Shown piece by piece: positions 42,354 to 49,827 of a DNA stretch of 50,813 nucleotides. Under the pieces are notes generated by a model, which searched no databases, was not told where the DNA came from, and saw nothing but the letters and a program-made list of their open reading frames with translations. Origin of the DNA: an uncultured Oscillospiraceae bacterium (lineage in GTDB: Bacteria > Bacillota > Clostridia > Oscillospirales > Acutalibacteraceae); the NCBI GenBank assembly GCA_902465155.1, contig CABQLY010000016.1, forward strand, positions 1 through 50,813, given 5' to 3'. Position numbers and translations under genes: made by a program. How positions within the stretch are numbered: position 1 is the stretch's first letter; every line of letters begins with the position of its first letter.

Positions 42354-42400
42354 ATGCCAATGAGCAATTTTAAGGCGCCGGTTGACCTCTGCAAATTTGT

Positions 42401-42429
42401 TTGACAGCACCGGTACTTTATATTATAAT
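42401..42429 (+). promoter_or_regulatory. Consensus promoter of rsmA
   Basis: Perfect TTGACA 42401-42406, 17 bases, perfect TATAAT 42424-42429, divergent from pstS. It is the best match to the sigma-A consensus in the window. Confidence 0.88.
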
Positions 42430-42515
42430 AAAAATAAAATAGCAGAAAAATAAAAGAAAAGCGGCGTTTGGCGCGTTTTACAAAGCCGCCGCCTTATTTG
42501 CTTTAGAGGGAATTT

Positions 42516-43373
42516 ATGCGTTACAATTTATCGAACAAAGCCACCATAGACCGACTGCTTACCGAGCACAATTTTTCGTTTAAAAAGTCGTTAGGGCAAA
42601 ACTTTTTAACCAACCCCACCGTTTGCCCCCAAATGGCCGCCTTAGCGGCTAACGAAAACACCGGCGTGTTAGAAATTGGCCCCGGCATTGGCGTTTTAAC
42701 CGCCGCCCTGGCCGAGCAGGCCAAAAAGGTTGTTGCCATTGAGCTGGATGAGCGCCTGCGCCCCATTTTAGCCACCACCCTGGCCGATTACCCCAACGCC
42801 AAGGTGATTTTTGGGGACGCGTTAAAGTTAGACCTAAACGCCCTAATTCAAACCGAGTTTTTGGGCTGCAGTCAGGTTACGGTTTGCGCCAATTTGCCTT
42901 ACTACATTACTTCGCCGGTTATTATGGCGCTGTTAGAGCAGCGCCTGCCAATTAAAAGCATTACCGTTATGGTACAAAAGGAGGCCGCCGAGCGCCTTTG
43001 CGCCGAAATTCCCGGCCGGGCCGTTGGCGCCATTACCCTGGCCGCTGAGTATTACAGCACGCGGCAAATTTGCTTTGCCGTTGGCCGCGGCAGCTTTACC
43101 CCCGCCCCTAAGGTAGACAGCGCCGTTTTACAGCTAACCCTGCGCCCGGTGCCGCCCGTAGCCGCCCAAAGCGAGCAGCTGCTGTTCCGGCTTGTTCGCG
43201 CCGCCTTTATTCACCGCCGCAAAACCCTGGTAAACAGCGTTTCGGCCTGCGGCTTGGCCGGCAAAGCCGAGCTTACCGCCGCTTTGCAGCAGCTGGGGCT
43301 TGCCCCAACCGCGCGGGCCGAGCAGCTAAGCCTGCAAAATTTTGCCGATTTAGCCAACGCGTTAAACCCTTAA
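42516..43373 (+). CDS. rsmA: 16S rRNA (adenine-N6) dimethyltransferase RsmA/KsgA
   Basis: A 285-residue SAM-dependent enzyme that dimethylates the two adjacent adenines in the 3'-terminal hairpin of 16S rRNA. The conserved steps are KKSLGQNFLTNP, VLEIGPGIGVLT (SAM loop), VVAIELDERLRP, the catalytic NLPYYITSP and the C-terminal VRAAFIHRRKTLVNS. Strong promoter and an acceptable GAGGG ribosome site. No rnmV or other usual neighbour is adjacent. Confidence 0.96.
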   Translation: MRYNLSNKATIDRLLTEHNFSFKKSLGQNFLTNPTVCPQMAALAANENTGVLEIGPGIGVLTAALAEQAKKVVAIELDERLRPILATTLADYPNAKVIFGDALKLDLNALIQTEFLGCSQVTVCANLPYYITSPVIMALLEQRLPIKSITVMVQKEAAERLCAEIPGRAVGAITLAAEYYSTRQICFAVGRGSFTPAPKVDSAVLQLTLRPVPPVAAQSEQLLFRLVRAAFIHRRKTLVNSVSACGLAGKAELTAALQQLGLAPTARAEQLSLQNFADLANALNP

Positions 43374-43431
43374 ATTTTAGCCTAAGCTTTACCCGCTCCG
43401 GCCCGGCATTATTTTTTTCGAGGTGATTTTT

Positions 43432-44223
43432 TTGAAAACCGTTTGCATTTTAACCGGCGGAACCTCGGGCATTGGCAAGGCAACCGCCTTAGCTTTGGTA
43501 CAAAAGGGGTGCGTGGTTTACGAGCTTTCGCGCCGCAATAACGCCACCCCCGGCACCACCCACCTTTGCGCCGATGTTACCAACAGCAGCGCCGTAACGG
43601 CTGCTGTGCAAACCGTATTGCAGCGCGAGGGCCAAATTGACCTTTTAATTAACAACGCCGGGTTTGGCATTTCCGGCGCGGTTGAATTTACCGGCGTTGA
43701 ACAGGCGCAGCAACAGTTTAATGTAAATTTTTTTGGGGCGGTGCGGCTTTGCCACGCCGTTTTACCCGTAATGCGGCAGCAAAAACGGGGCCGAATTGTA
43801 AACATCGGCTCGGTTGCCGGGTTTATTCCAATCCCCTTTCAGGCGTACTACTCGGCCGCCAAGGCCGCCCTTAGCGCCTACACCGCCGCCCTGGCCAGTG
43901 AGGTTGCCCCTTTTGGCATTACCGCTGTTTGCGTGCAGCCCGGCGACATTAAAACCGGCTTTACCGCCGCCCGGCAAAAAACCGTTTTAGGCAACGAGAT
44001 TTACGGCGGCCGCATTGCCCGCTCGGTTGCTAAAATGGAAAAAGACGAGCAAACCGGCATGACCCCCGAACGCGCCGCCAAAACCATTGTAAAAACAGCG
44101 CTGGGGCGTTCCCGCTCCCCCGCCCGGTGCATTGGTTTTTCTTACAAGCTGATAAGCCTTTTGGTGCGGCTGCTGCCCCGCCGCACCGCCCAGGTGCTGG
44201 TGACTAAGCTTTACGCAAAGTAA
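43432..44223 (+). CDS. Short-chain dehydrogenase/reductase
   Basis: A 263-residue classical SDR. It has the NAD(P)-binding TGGTSGIGKA, NNAGFGISG, the catalytic serine in IGSVAGFIP, YYSAAKAAL (Tyr-x3-Lys), and VQPGDIKTGF. The start is TTG 43432, five bases after GAGGTGA; the frame opens at GTG 43423, but that codon overlaps the ribosome site. The substrate cannot be predicted: such enzymes reduce a range of alcohols and ketones. It follows rsmA by 58 bases on the same strand and is probably co-transcribed. Confidence 0.9.
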   Translation: MKTVCILTGGTSGIGKATALALVQKGCVVYELSRRNNATPGTTHLCADVTNSSAVTAAVQTVLQREGQIDLLINNAGFGISGAVEFTGVEQAQQQFNVNFFGAVRLCHAVLPVMRQQKRGRIVNIGSVAGFIPIPFQAYYSAAKAALSAYTAALASEVAPFGITAVCVQPGDIKTGFTAARQKTVLGNEIYGGRIARSVAKMEKDEQTGMTPERAAKTIVKTALGRSRSPARCIGFSYKLISLLVRLLPRRTAQVLVTKLYAK

Positions 44224-44260
44224 GGGGCTGAACGGTTACTTTATTGCATAGCCAGATTAA

Positions 44261-44294
44261 AAACCACAGCCGCCAAAAATGGCGGCTGTGGTTT
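44261..44294. terminator. Bidirectional terminator between SDR and the TIR operon
   Basis: A perfect 15-bp stem AAACCACAGCCGCCA (44261-44275) and TGGCGGCTGTGGTTT (44280-44294) with an AAAA loop, followed by AATTT on the plus strand. On the minus strand it follows the TIR gene stop by four bases and ends in TTTTTAATC. Confidence 0.9.
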
Positions 44295-44297
44295 AAT

Positions 44298-46781
44298 TTA
44301 AAAAATTGTATTAAGGTCTAACCACAAAGCAGGACGAACACCAATAGCATCATAGGCGACATAAGAACCATAGCAGCCGCTCGAGCCGTCAATGAAAACA
44401 TAAGCAGCGTAATTCTGAGTCCCACCGGGCGACCGCAGCCACCACCGGCAGGTGCCTTCATTTTTTGCATGTACATAAGCACCGTGTGCAATAGCATACG
44501 CTGTGGGTATACATTTTCTATCTTTGGCAAACGAAAAATACTTTTCCGCTTCCGTAATACTCAATAAGAACACTTTGTCGGTTGTGGCATTACCGGGATT
44601 TATATTATCAAAAAACGGGTTTTTGTCCGCAGCAACGGTTGTGCTTTGAATTTGGGCTTGTTCCTCCGCACTGAAAGCGTTATTAAGAAATGTACCATTC
44701 ATCCATTTGCGAAGTGAACAGCTTTCCCATGTTACATCTTTGTTCAATGTGTCATACTGTTGGCAATCAAGTGCCTTATTACTAACAAGAAGCAAAGACA
44801 TACCCTCTTTATCGAGCACAATCCATTCTATTTTCTCTTTTCCGTTGGAGGTATTATTGTCTTGCTCGTAGGCTCCAAATGTATATAAGTCACCGACTTT
44901 AATATTTTTAATTTCATTCCATTTTTCTCCATATTTCCCAATATAGCAATTTTCAATTTGCCTTTCGCTGTCTTTGTACCCATTTAAAGACTGAAAAGCT
45001 GTAATTGCATTGTCATAATCTCCGCTTTTGTAAAGTGCTAAAGCGGAGTTATAATTGCTATTTGGTATAATAACTGTATTTAGCACAATGATAAATGTAA
45101 CACAAACACAAACAATTGGCAGAGCAATGGCAATAATCTTTTTTCGCTTTTTTGCGGCTTTCTCGGCGGCAATACGCCGTTCTTCTGCCTTGCGCTCGGC
45201 CTCCAGGAGTTCGACTTCTTCCTTAGCTTTAATTTCCTCTATTTTTCTTTGACAAATGATGATCTGCTCATCAGTATCCTTCCAACCGGAAATTGTTTTG
45301 AATATTTGGATTGCTTTTTGATAATGGGCAACCTTTTCACCGCTCATCTTTGACTTAGCAGATGAATACATTGCTTCTTTGCGGCATATTTCAGCTTTTT
45401 CACGACATTTTTCTGCAAGTTCAGCTGCGTCCTTAAAACCGCTGATAGACTTGAACTTATTGGCGGTTGATTTATAAGCATCCTCTGTATTTGCCGCATT
45501 CATTACATTTAAAGCGTCGTTGTAAATTTCGGTCAGGCGAGCGTTTTCGTTGCGGTCTTTTATATAGGCTATATAACCGTGCATTTCAGTTTTAAGTTTC
45601 TCGTTACCAAAACGAAGCACTTTTCCATAGTTTTTTCTATCGTCAAATGGTTCAGCGCAATTTGCCAATTGCTTGCGCTTTTTTACCTGCAACTCTGCCA
45701 TAAGCTTGCCAAGGTACGCTTCGGCACATTCCGGGTCCATATCAAGAACCTTTTCACAATACTCGTCTGCTTCTTGCCAATTTTTATCCTCTAAAAACAT
45801 AAAGGCGCGTTTAAGCAATGGCGCCATGTTAGTGTTTTCAAAATTCAAGGTATTGGCTTTTGCCGCTGTTAAGCTTGGTGCATTGGCAGAAACAATTTTT
45901 TCAATTCCCCGAATTAGGTCCTGCATAAAGCCAAGCTTAGACATATCCTGCGCCTGCAGGTGCGAAAATTCCTCCGGCAGATCGTACGGGTCCATATCGC
46001 GATAAGCAGGAATTAACGCCTTTTTGCCGCTCGATTTTTTTACTAGTGCCAAATACCGGCTCCACTCATTTTTAACCCAAACGGCGTTAAAATACTCGGC
46101 CCTTGTGCCTAAAACTACCATTACCTTTGCCGAATTTAGCGCCGCAAATATGTAAGGCTCGTAAGCCGTGCCCAATTTATCCTCCAAAGTAATGCGGGCA
46201 AAAAACACCTTAAAGCCGGCGGCCGTTAGCTGGTGGTACAAATCGTTCGCCAGCACGCTATCCGGCGTTCTGCGGCCGGAGCTATCGCTTTCCTTATAGC
46301 AAATAAAAACATCAAAAGGGTCCTCCTTTTGCGAAATGGCTAAAATCCCCTTTTGAATTTCGTTAATGGCGGTTGCCTCTTGCTCGTAAACCTCCCGCTG
46401 AGCCGCGCTGGCGTATTGCAAGGCAGATTTATAATCCTCGTCGTCAAAAATCGAGGTAAACTGGGCGCGGTTTACGGTTGGCACCCGTTTGTGTGTAGCC
46501 GGGTCCTCAACATATTCAATTCCGTAGCGGCACAAAACCAACGACCAATAAGCCTCCGAATCGGTTCCGTCCTCGCTTAAAATTTGCTCGTAAATGCTCA
46601 TCGCCTTGTCAAAATCGTTATTTCGGCGAAAATGGTTGGCACGGTCGTACAGGTTGGCTTTTTTGTCGTCATCTAACCGCGGCAGGGTTTGCTTTGTACC
46701 GCAGCTATCGCAAATGCCAACGGTATCGCCTTTGGCGAATTCAACCGTACCGCCACACATTTTACATTTAAAAACAGACAT
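44298..46781 (-). CDS. Zinc ribbon-TPR-TIR-transmembrane-DUF6273 protein, 827 aa
   Basis: Domains in order: an N-terminal zinc ribbon (CKMCGGTVEF...CDSCG, residues 6-29); a TPR-like helical region (40-145); a TIR domain (about 152-300) starting FDVFICYKES with the catalytic-type glutamate at 208 (GTAYEPYI) and SRYLAL; more TPR-like helices (310-530); an acidic/basic coiled coil; one membrane helix (about 551-573); a short extracellular TPR (NSALALYKSGDYDNAITAFQS); and a C-terminal DUF6273 domain with WWLRSPG and GVRPALWLDL. The C-terminal fold may be C-type lectin/FGE-like. TIR domains typically degrade NAD+ or make signal nucleotides. It would be an N-in, C-out membrane protein with the sensor outside. 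ATG 46781 follows GAGGAG, and it is last in a three-gene operon. The TIR portion has chromosome-like codon use; the later half is AT-rich. Confidence 0.85.
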   Translation of the reverse strand: MSVFKCKMCGGTVEFAKGDTVGICDSCGTKQTLPRLDDDKKANLYDRANHFRRNNDFDKAMSIYEQILSEDGTDSEAYWSLVLCRYGIEYVEDPATHKRVPTVNRAQFTSIFDDEDYKSALQYASAAQREVYEQEATAINEIQKGILAISQKEDPFDVFICYKESDSSGRRTPDSVLANDLYHQLTAAGFKVFFARITLEDKLGTAYEPYIFAALNSAKVMVVLGTRAEYFNAVWVKNEWSRYLALVKKSSGKKALIPAYRDMDPYDLPEEFSHLQAQDMSKLGFMQDLIRGIEKIVSANAPSLTAAKANTLNFENTNMAPLLKRAFMFLEDKNWQEADEYCEKVLDMDPECAEAYLGKLMAELQVKKRKQLANCAEPFDDRKNYGKVLRFGNEKLKTEMHGYIAYIKDRNENARLTEIYNDALNVMNAANTEDAYKSTANKFKSISGFKDAAELAEKCREKAEICRKEAMYSSAKSKMSGEKVAHYQKAIQIFKTISGWKDTDEQIIICQRKIEEIKAKEEVELLEAERKAEERRIAAEKAAKKRKKIIAIALPIVCVCVTFIIVLNTVIIPNSNYNSALALYKSGDYDNAITAFQSLNGYKDSERQIENCYIGKYGEKWNEIKNIKVGDLYTFGAYEQDNNTSNGKEKIEWIVLDKEGMSLLLVSNKALDCQQYDTLNKDVTWESCSLRKWMNGTFLNNAFSAEEQAQIQSTTVAADKNPFFDNINPGNATTDKVFLLSITEAEKYFSFAKDRKCIPTAYAIAHGAYVHAKNEGTCRWWLRSPGGTQNYAAYVFIDGSSGCYGSYVAYDAIGVRPALWLDLNTIF

Positions 46782-46791
46782 TTTGCTCTCC

Positions 46792-47487
46792 TCACTTTAA
46801 CAATTTACATTTGCAGTTTCTGGCCCCAATTAGGGCTACCAGCTCCTCGGCTAAGGCCGGGGCTTTTTCGCTGTTATTTAAAGCGACGGCAAAGCCTGCA
46901 AATTTTTCGGCAATTTGCTGCTCCTGCCCGTAAAGCTCGGGGCTGCTAACGGGGTCGGAATACCGCAGCGCATTGTACACCTTTTGGCAGGCGGCCTTAC
47001 AGGGCTCGCTTTGGGCGCTAAGCTGCAGCGCCCCCGCCTCGGCGGTTAAGCTTTTAAACAGCCCGATTTGGCGGCTAACCTTTTCATCTACCGCCGAAAC
47101 GGCCGCAGCGGCCGCTTTTGCTTTTAAAATTGCAATGGCGTTAAAGCCCAAAACCAGCAGGCAAGCAAGGGCGCCCGCCCAGCCCGGCAGGTTTGGAATA
47201 ACCATTGCCGCCCCGCCCAAAATTAAGGTTAAAACCAACCCCGTGTAGCTAAGCGTTACCAACGGCAAATTGTAAAACAGCTTTTTTAAATTGGCTGCAC
47301 GAAAGGCTAAGTACGCGCAAACAAGCTGGCCCGCAAAGGCGGCGGTTACAAAAATGTACCCCACCCAAAAGGCGCCGCCGAATTTTAAATACCCGCCGGC
47401 AGAGCTTGGCGTTACAAAACAAACGGCGTTAAAAAGCAAAAGCAAAATTGCCCAGCAGGCAGCGTAAAACTTAAAATTCTTTTTCAA
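46792..47487 (-). CDS. Four-helix membrane protein of the SPFH-TIR operon, 231 aa
   Basis: The first ~125 residues form four hydrophobic helices (ACWAILLLLFNAVCF, FWVGYIFVTAAFAGQL, YTGLVLTLILGGAAMV, AGALACLLVLGFNAIA). The rest is a cytoplasmic tail rich in Ala/Ser/Glu that resembles a coiled coil and ends with a cluster CKCKLLK. Start TTG 47487 behind GGAGGG. No domain is recognised. It sits between the SPFH and TIR genes, 15 and 10 bases away, and could couple the membrane scaffold to the TIR receptor. Confidence 0.75.
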   Translation of the reverse strand: MKKNFKFYAACWAILLLLFNAVCFVTPSSAGGYLKFGGAFWVGYIFVTAAFAGQLVCAYLAFRAANLKKLFYNLPLVTLSYTGLVLTLILGGAAMVIPNLPGWAGALACLLVLGFNAIAILKAKAAAAAVSAVDEKVSRQIGLFKSLTAEAGALQLSAQSEPCKAACQKVYNALRYSDPVSSPELYGQEQQIAEKFAGFAVALNNSEKAPALAEELVALIGARNCKCKLLK

Positions 47488-47502
47488 TTTTGTTCCCTCC
47501 GG

Positions 47503-48639
47503 TTATAAAATTCCCTTTAACAGCTCCGCTTTTAGGCTGTTAAATTCCTCATCGCTAATTAGGCCGGCGGTTTTCATAACCGCTAATTTTTCAACCCTTT
47601 CTTTAAAAGCCTGCATATTATTTTCCGGCTGCGCCGCAGCGGGCTGCCCGGCCGCACCGGCGGGGTTTAGCGCGCCGCCAACGGCGTTACCAACCACCGA
47701 GCCAACCGCGCCGCCAACGCCGGCCATGGTGCCAAGGCCAACCCCCATGTTGGTAAACTGGCCAACCGCCTCGTTTCTTGCAACATCCTGCGCAACATCA
47801 AACCCGCGCTCCTGCGCGTAGGTGTAGCCCTCCTGCGCGCGCTTAGCGGCCTGCGCTTTAGAATCTATTACAACCTTTTGCGCCTCGGTCTCGGCGTTTA
47901 TCAGCTCGGTTTGCTGCCGCAGCTTAGCCTCGGCAATATCGGCGTATTGCCGAAAGTGCAGCTCTTTAAATTTTTCGTACTGGCGGTCGCCGTCCGGCTT
48001 TACTACCGTGGTAACAAAAAAGCGCTCTAAGCATACACCGTAATCTAAAAAATCGGGCTCTAACAGCTTTTTAATGCTTTGCGAAAACAGGGTTAAGTTT
48101 TCATCAATTTCAAAAATATTAATGCTGTTGGTTTTCATTACCTGCGCAATGTAGGTTTTAACCCGCGTCATTAAAAAGGCCCTAAAAAAGGCCACCAGCT
48201 GTTGCTGGCCCAAAAAATTCTCGGTGCCAACCAGCTTTAGCAGCAGCTTGCGGCCATTTTCAACCCTCAAAGCCATTTCGCCGCTTGCGCCAATAGAAAT
48301 GGGAAAACCGTAGGTAGGCTCTATGTACTGCACCTTGCTGTCGGTGCCCCATTTAATAGACATCTGCTCGGTTTTGTTAATAAAATAAACCTCGCAGTGA
48401 AAGGGGGAACGCTCACCCACGGCACGGTTTAACGCCTTGCCAAGCTTGGGGATATTTTGCGTTTCAAGGGTGTAGCGCCCCGGCCCAAACAGGTCTAAGG
48501 CCTGGCCGTTCATAAAAAAGATTGCCTCTTGACTTTCGTGAACAATTAATTGCGTCAGGCTGTTAAAATCCTCGCTGGGGTGTTTCCAAATAAATGTTGA
48601 ATTGTTGCCTTCGTACTGAATAACTTCTGCAATTTGCAC
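47503..48639 (-). CDS. SPFH-domain protein with C-terminal SHOCT (YdjI-like)
   Basis: A 378-residue protein resembling the 'virion core protein'/YdjI family. A beta-rich N-terminal segment (VQIAEVIQYEGNNSTFIWK) is followed by an SPFH-type region with the flotillin-like FFVTTVVKPDGDRQYEKFKELHF, a charged coiled coil (ALRQQTELINAETEAQ-type helices), a glycine/valine-rich stretch that looks membrane-interactive (VGLGTMAGVGGAVGSVVG), a Pro/Ala-Gln linker, and a SHOCT motif (LAVMKTAGLISDEEFNSLKAELL). Start GTG 48639, seven bases after GGAGG (complement of 48647-48651); the frame extends to 48723 but that part runs through the recombination site. SPFH proteins assemble membrane microdomains. First gene of the operon. 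Confidence 0.82.
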   Translation of the reverse strand: MQIAEVIQYEGNNSTFIWKHPSEDFNSLTQLIVHESQEAIFFMNGQALDLFGPGRYTLETQNIPKLGKALNRAVGERSPFHCEVYFINKTEQMSIKWGTDSKVQYIEPTYGFPISIGASGEMALRVENGRKLLLKLVGTENFLGQQQLVAFFRAFLMTRVKTYIAQVMKTNSINIFEIDENLTLFSQSIKKLLEPDFLDYGVCLERFFVTTVVKPDGDRQYEKFKELHFRQYADIAEAKLRQQTELINAETEAQKVVIDSKAQAAKRAQEGYTYAQERGFDVAQDVARNEAVGQFTNMGVGLGTMAGVGGAVGSVVGNAVGGALNPAGAAGQPAAAQPENNMQAFKERVEKLAVMKTAGLISDEEFNSLKAELLKGIL

Positions 48640-48658
48640 CAAATAACCTCCTCTGATT

Positions 48659-48684
48659 CTGTCAAAAGGTATACTTTTTGACAG
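48659..48684. repeat. Left 26-bp recombination site of the switch
   Basis: A near-perfect 26-bp palindrome. The left arm reads CTGTCAAAAGGTA and the right arm, read on the other strand, CTGTCAAAAAGTA. The centre is GTATAC with an AT core. The length, palindromy and TGTC ends match crossover sites of Hin/Pin-type serine invertases. It ends five bases upstream of the ribosome site of the SPFH gene. Confidence 0.85.
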
Positions 48685-48816
48685 TAAGGGGCTACGAAAA
48701 TCGTTTGTGAAATTTGTTTGCAATTCGACCGGCGCAAACCAATTAATTGTGAAAATTATGGTAAAATACTTGCAATATATTGGGAAACATGATATACTTG
48801 TAATGTTAAATCGCGA
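48685..48816. promoter_or_regulatory. Invertible promoter segment between the two sites
   Basis: A 132-bp AT-rich stretch (between the sites) that carries a promoter reading right (48770-48798) and no comparable promoter reading left. If the interval between the site cores (48671/48829) inverts, that promoter's -10 would fall on the minus strand at about 48703-48708. Transcription would then start near 48696 and pass the ribosome site at 48647-48651 of the SPFH gene. In the orientation given, the operon should be off and transcription runs antisense into the end of the recombinase gene. Inversion is inferred from architecture. Confidence 0.7.
48770..48798 (+). promoter_or_regulatory. Promoter inside the invertible segment (currently pointing right)
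   Basis: TTGCAA 48770-48775, 17-base spacer, TATACT 48793-48798. It points towards the right-hand site and the 3' end of the recombinase gene. Confidence 0.75.
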
Positions 48817-48842
48817 CTGTCATTAGGTATACCTTTTGACAG
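48817..48842. repeat. Right 26-bp recombination site of the switch
   Basis: The second copy of the site. Left arm CTGTCATTAGGTA and right arm (other strand) CTGTCAAAAGGTA. It differs from the first site at three positions in either orientation and has the same GTATAC centre. It lies eight bases from the recombinase stop codon. Because the core AT is symmetric, the sites alone do not fix orientation, so deletion as well as inversion is chemically conceivable. Confidence 0.85.
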
Positions 48843-48849
48843 TGGCTTT

Positions 48850-49452
48850 TTATTTTTGGCCTTTTCGGTAGGCGCGCAGGCGGCGGTAAAAGGTAGATTC
48901 GCTTAAACCGTAGCGGGCGGTAATTTGGTCAATGGTAATCAGCCGGCTGTCCCAGGTTTTAACCAGCTCTGCAAAATCTGCCGGTTCCGGCAGGCCAGGC
49001 CGGCCAAACTGCACCCCGCGGGCCTTTGCCGCGGCAATGCCCTGTGCCTGCCGTTTTTTAATGTTTTCTCGCTCGTTTTTCGCCACAAACGAAAGAATTT
49101 GCAGCACCAAATCGGCAATAAAGGTTCCCATCAGGTCTTTATCCCGTCGGGTGTCTAACAGCGGCATATCCAGCACGCAAATATCAACCCCTTTTTCCTT
49201 GGTTAAAAGGCGCCACTGCTCCTGCACCTCCTCGTAATTGCGGCCCAGGCGATCAATGCTTAATAAATAAAGGGTATCGCCCGGGCGCAGGCGCTTTAAA
49301 AGCCGCTTGTACTGCGGGCGGTTAAAGCTTTTGCCCGAAAGCTTATCGAAATACAAATTGTTTTTTGGAATTTTGCACGCCAGCAGCGCGGTCAGCTGCC
49401 GGTCCTCGTTTTGGTCGGTGCTGGAAACCCGAATGTAGCCAAAGTTATTCAT
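48850..49452 (-). CDS. Small serine recombinase/DNA invertase (Hin/Pin type), 200 aa
   Basis: A 200-residue recombinase: catalytic domain (about 1-135) with FGYIRVSSTDQNEDRQ (nucleophilic serine in RVSS), DKLSGKSFNRPQ, LYLLSIDRLGRNYEE and the long E helix, and a C-terminal helix-turn-helix (ITIDQITARYGLSESTFYRRL). The size and domain order match DNA invertases and resolvases. It acts at 26-bp sites, two of which flank the neighbouring promoter segment; this is the likely target. ATG 49452 lies nine bases after GGAGG. A weak promoter (GTGCAA, 17, TACAAT) is visible at 49680-49708 on the minus strand. Chromosome-like composition. Confidence 0.92.
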   Translation of the reverse strand: MNNFGYIRVSSTDQNEDRQLTALLACKIPKNNLYFDKLSGKSFNRPQYKRLLKRLRPGDTLYLLSIDRLGRNYEEVQEQWRLLTKEKGVDICVLDMPLLDTRRDKDLMGTFIADLVLQILSFVAKNERENIKKRQAQGIAAAKARGVQFGRPGLPEPADFAELVKTWDSRLITIDQITARYGLSESTFYRRLRAYRKGQK

Positions 49453-49567
49453 GTAATTAAACCTCCGTTAGGCTGTAAATTGCCTAAAAATAGCGCGCCG
49501 GGCCGGTTTGGTTAAAAAGCAAACCTCTGCCGGCGGGCGCCCCCGCCGATATAACCGCAGCGCACAA

Positions 49568-49621
49568 AGCCGTACCCGGCAAAGCGGCGCACACAGCCGT
49601 ACCCGGCAAAGCGGCGCACAC
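49568..49621. repeat. 27-bp tandem repeat in the invertase leader
   Basis: AGCCGTACCCGGCAAAGCGG... repeats exactly twice (49568-49594, 49595-49621), flanked by partial copies (GCGCACAA before, AGCCGA after). The period is a multiple of three and GC-rich. It lies between the possible invertase promoter and start, so changing copy number could alter leader length. Confidence 0.85.
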
Positions 49622-49740
49622 AGCCGAAACCGCCGTGCCCCGGCCCGTTTAGCCGGCTGCCTTTTTAGCGCCAGCCTAAATTGTAACGAAGATTTTAAAA
49701 AATTGCACCCCTGCTTTGCCCGCCCTTTAGCACGGCGGGC

Positions 49741-49774
49741 AAAAAAACAGCCGGGGGCCAAAAGCCCCCGGCTG
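49741..49774 (-). terminator. Intrinsic terminator on the minus strand
   Basis: CAGCCGGGGGC (49748-49758) and GCCCCCGGCTG (49764-49774) form a perfect 11-bp stem with a 5-base loop. On the minus strand it continues TTTTTTTGCC (from a7 at 49741-49747). Confidence 0.88.
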
Positions 49775-49827
49775 CCGCTTACAAGCAAGCTTATTTCATG
49801 CTGTTCTCGTAAGCTTCAATCATCTTT
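49741..49827 (-). ncRNA. Candidate small RNA (or 10-codon leaderless ORF)
   Basis: A promoter-like TTGATT (complement of 49856-49861), 17 bases, TAATAT (complement of 49833-49838) is followed about 85 bases later by a strong terminator. The RNA would span about 49827 to 49741. It begins at or next to ATG 49821-49823 of a 10-residue frame (MIEAYENSMK, stop 49791-49793). It may be a small RNA or a leaderless micropeptide, or the 3' relic of a gene. No homology is known to me. Confidence 0.35.

Noticed and set aside
48659..48842. Palindromes as a resolvase res site or as operator of a repressor only
   Set aside because: Spacing and the promoter between them fit an invertible segment better, and res sites normally have further subsites close together. 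Not excluded without read data, so kept as an alternative in the main finding.
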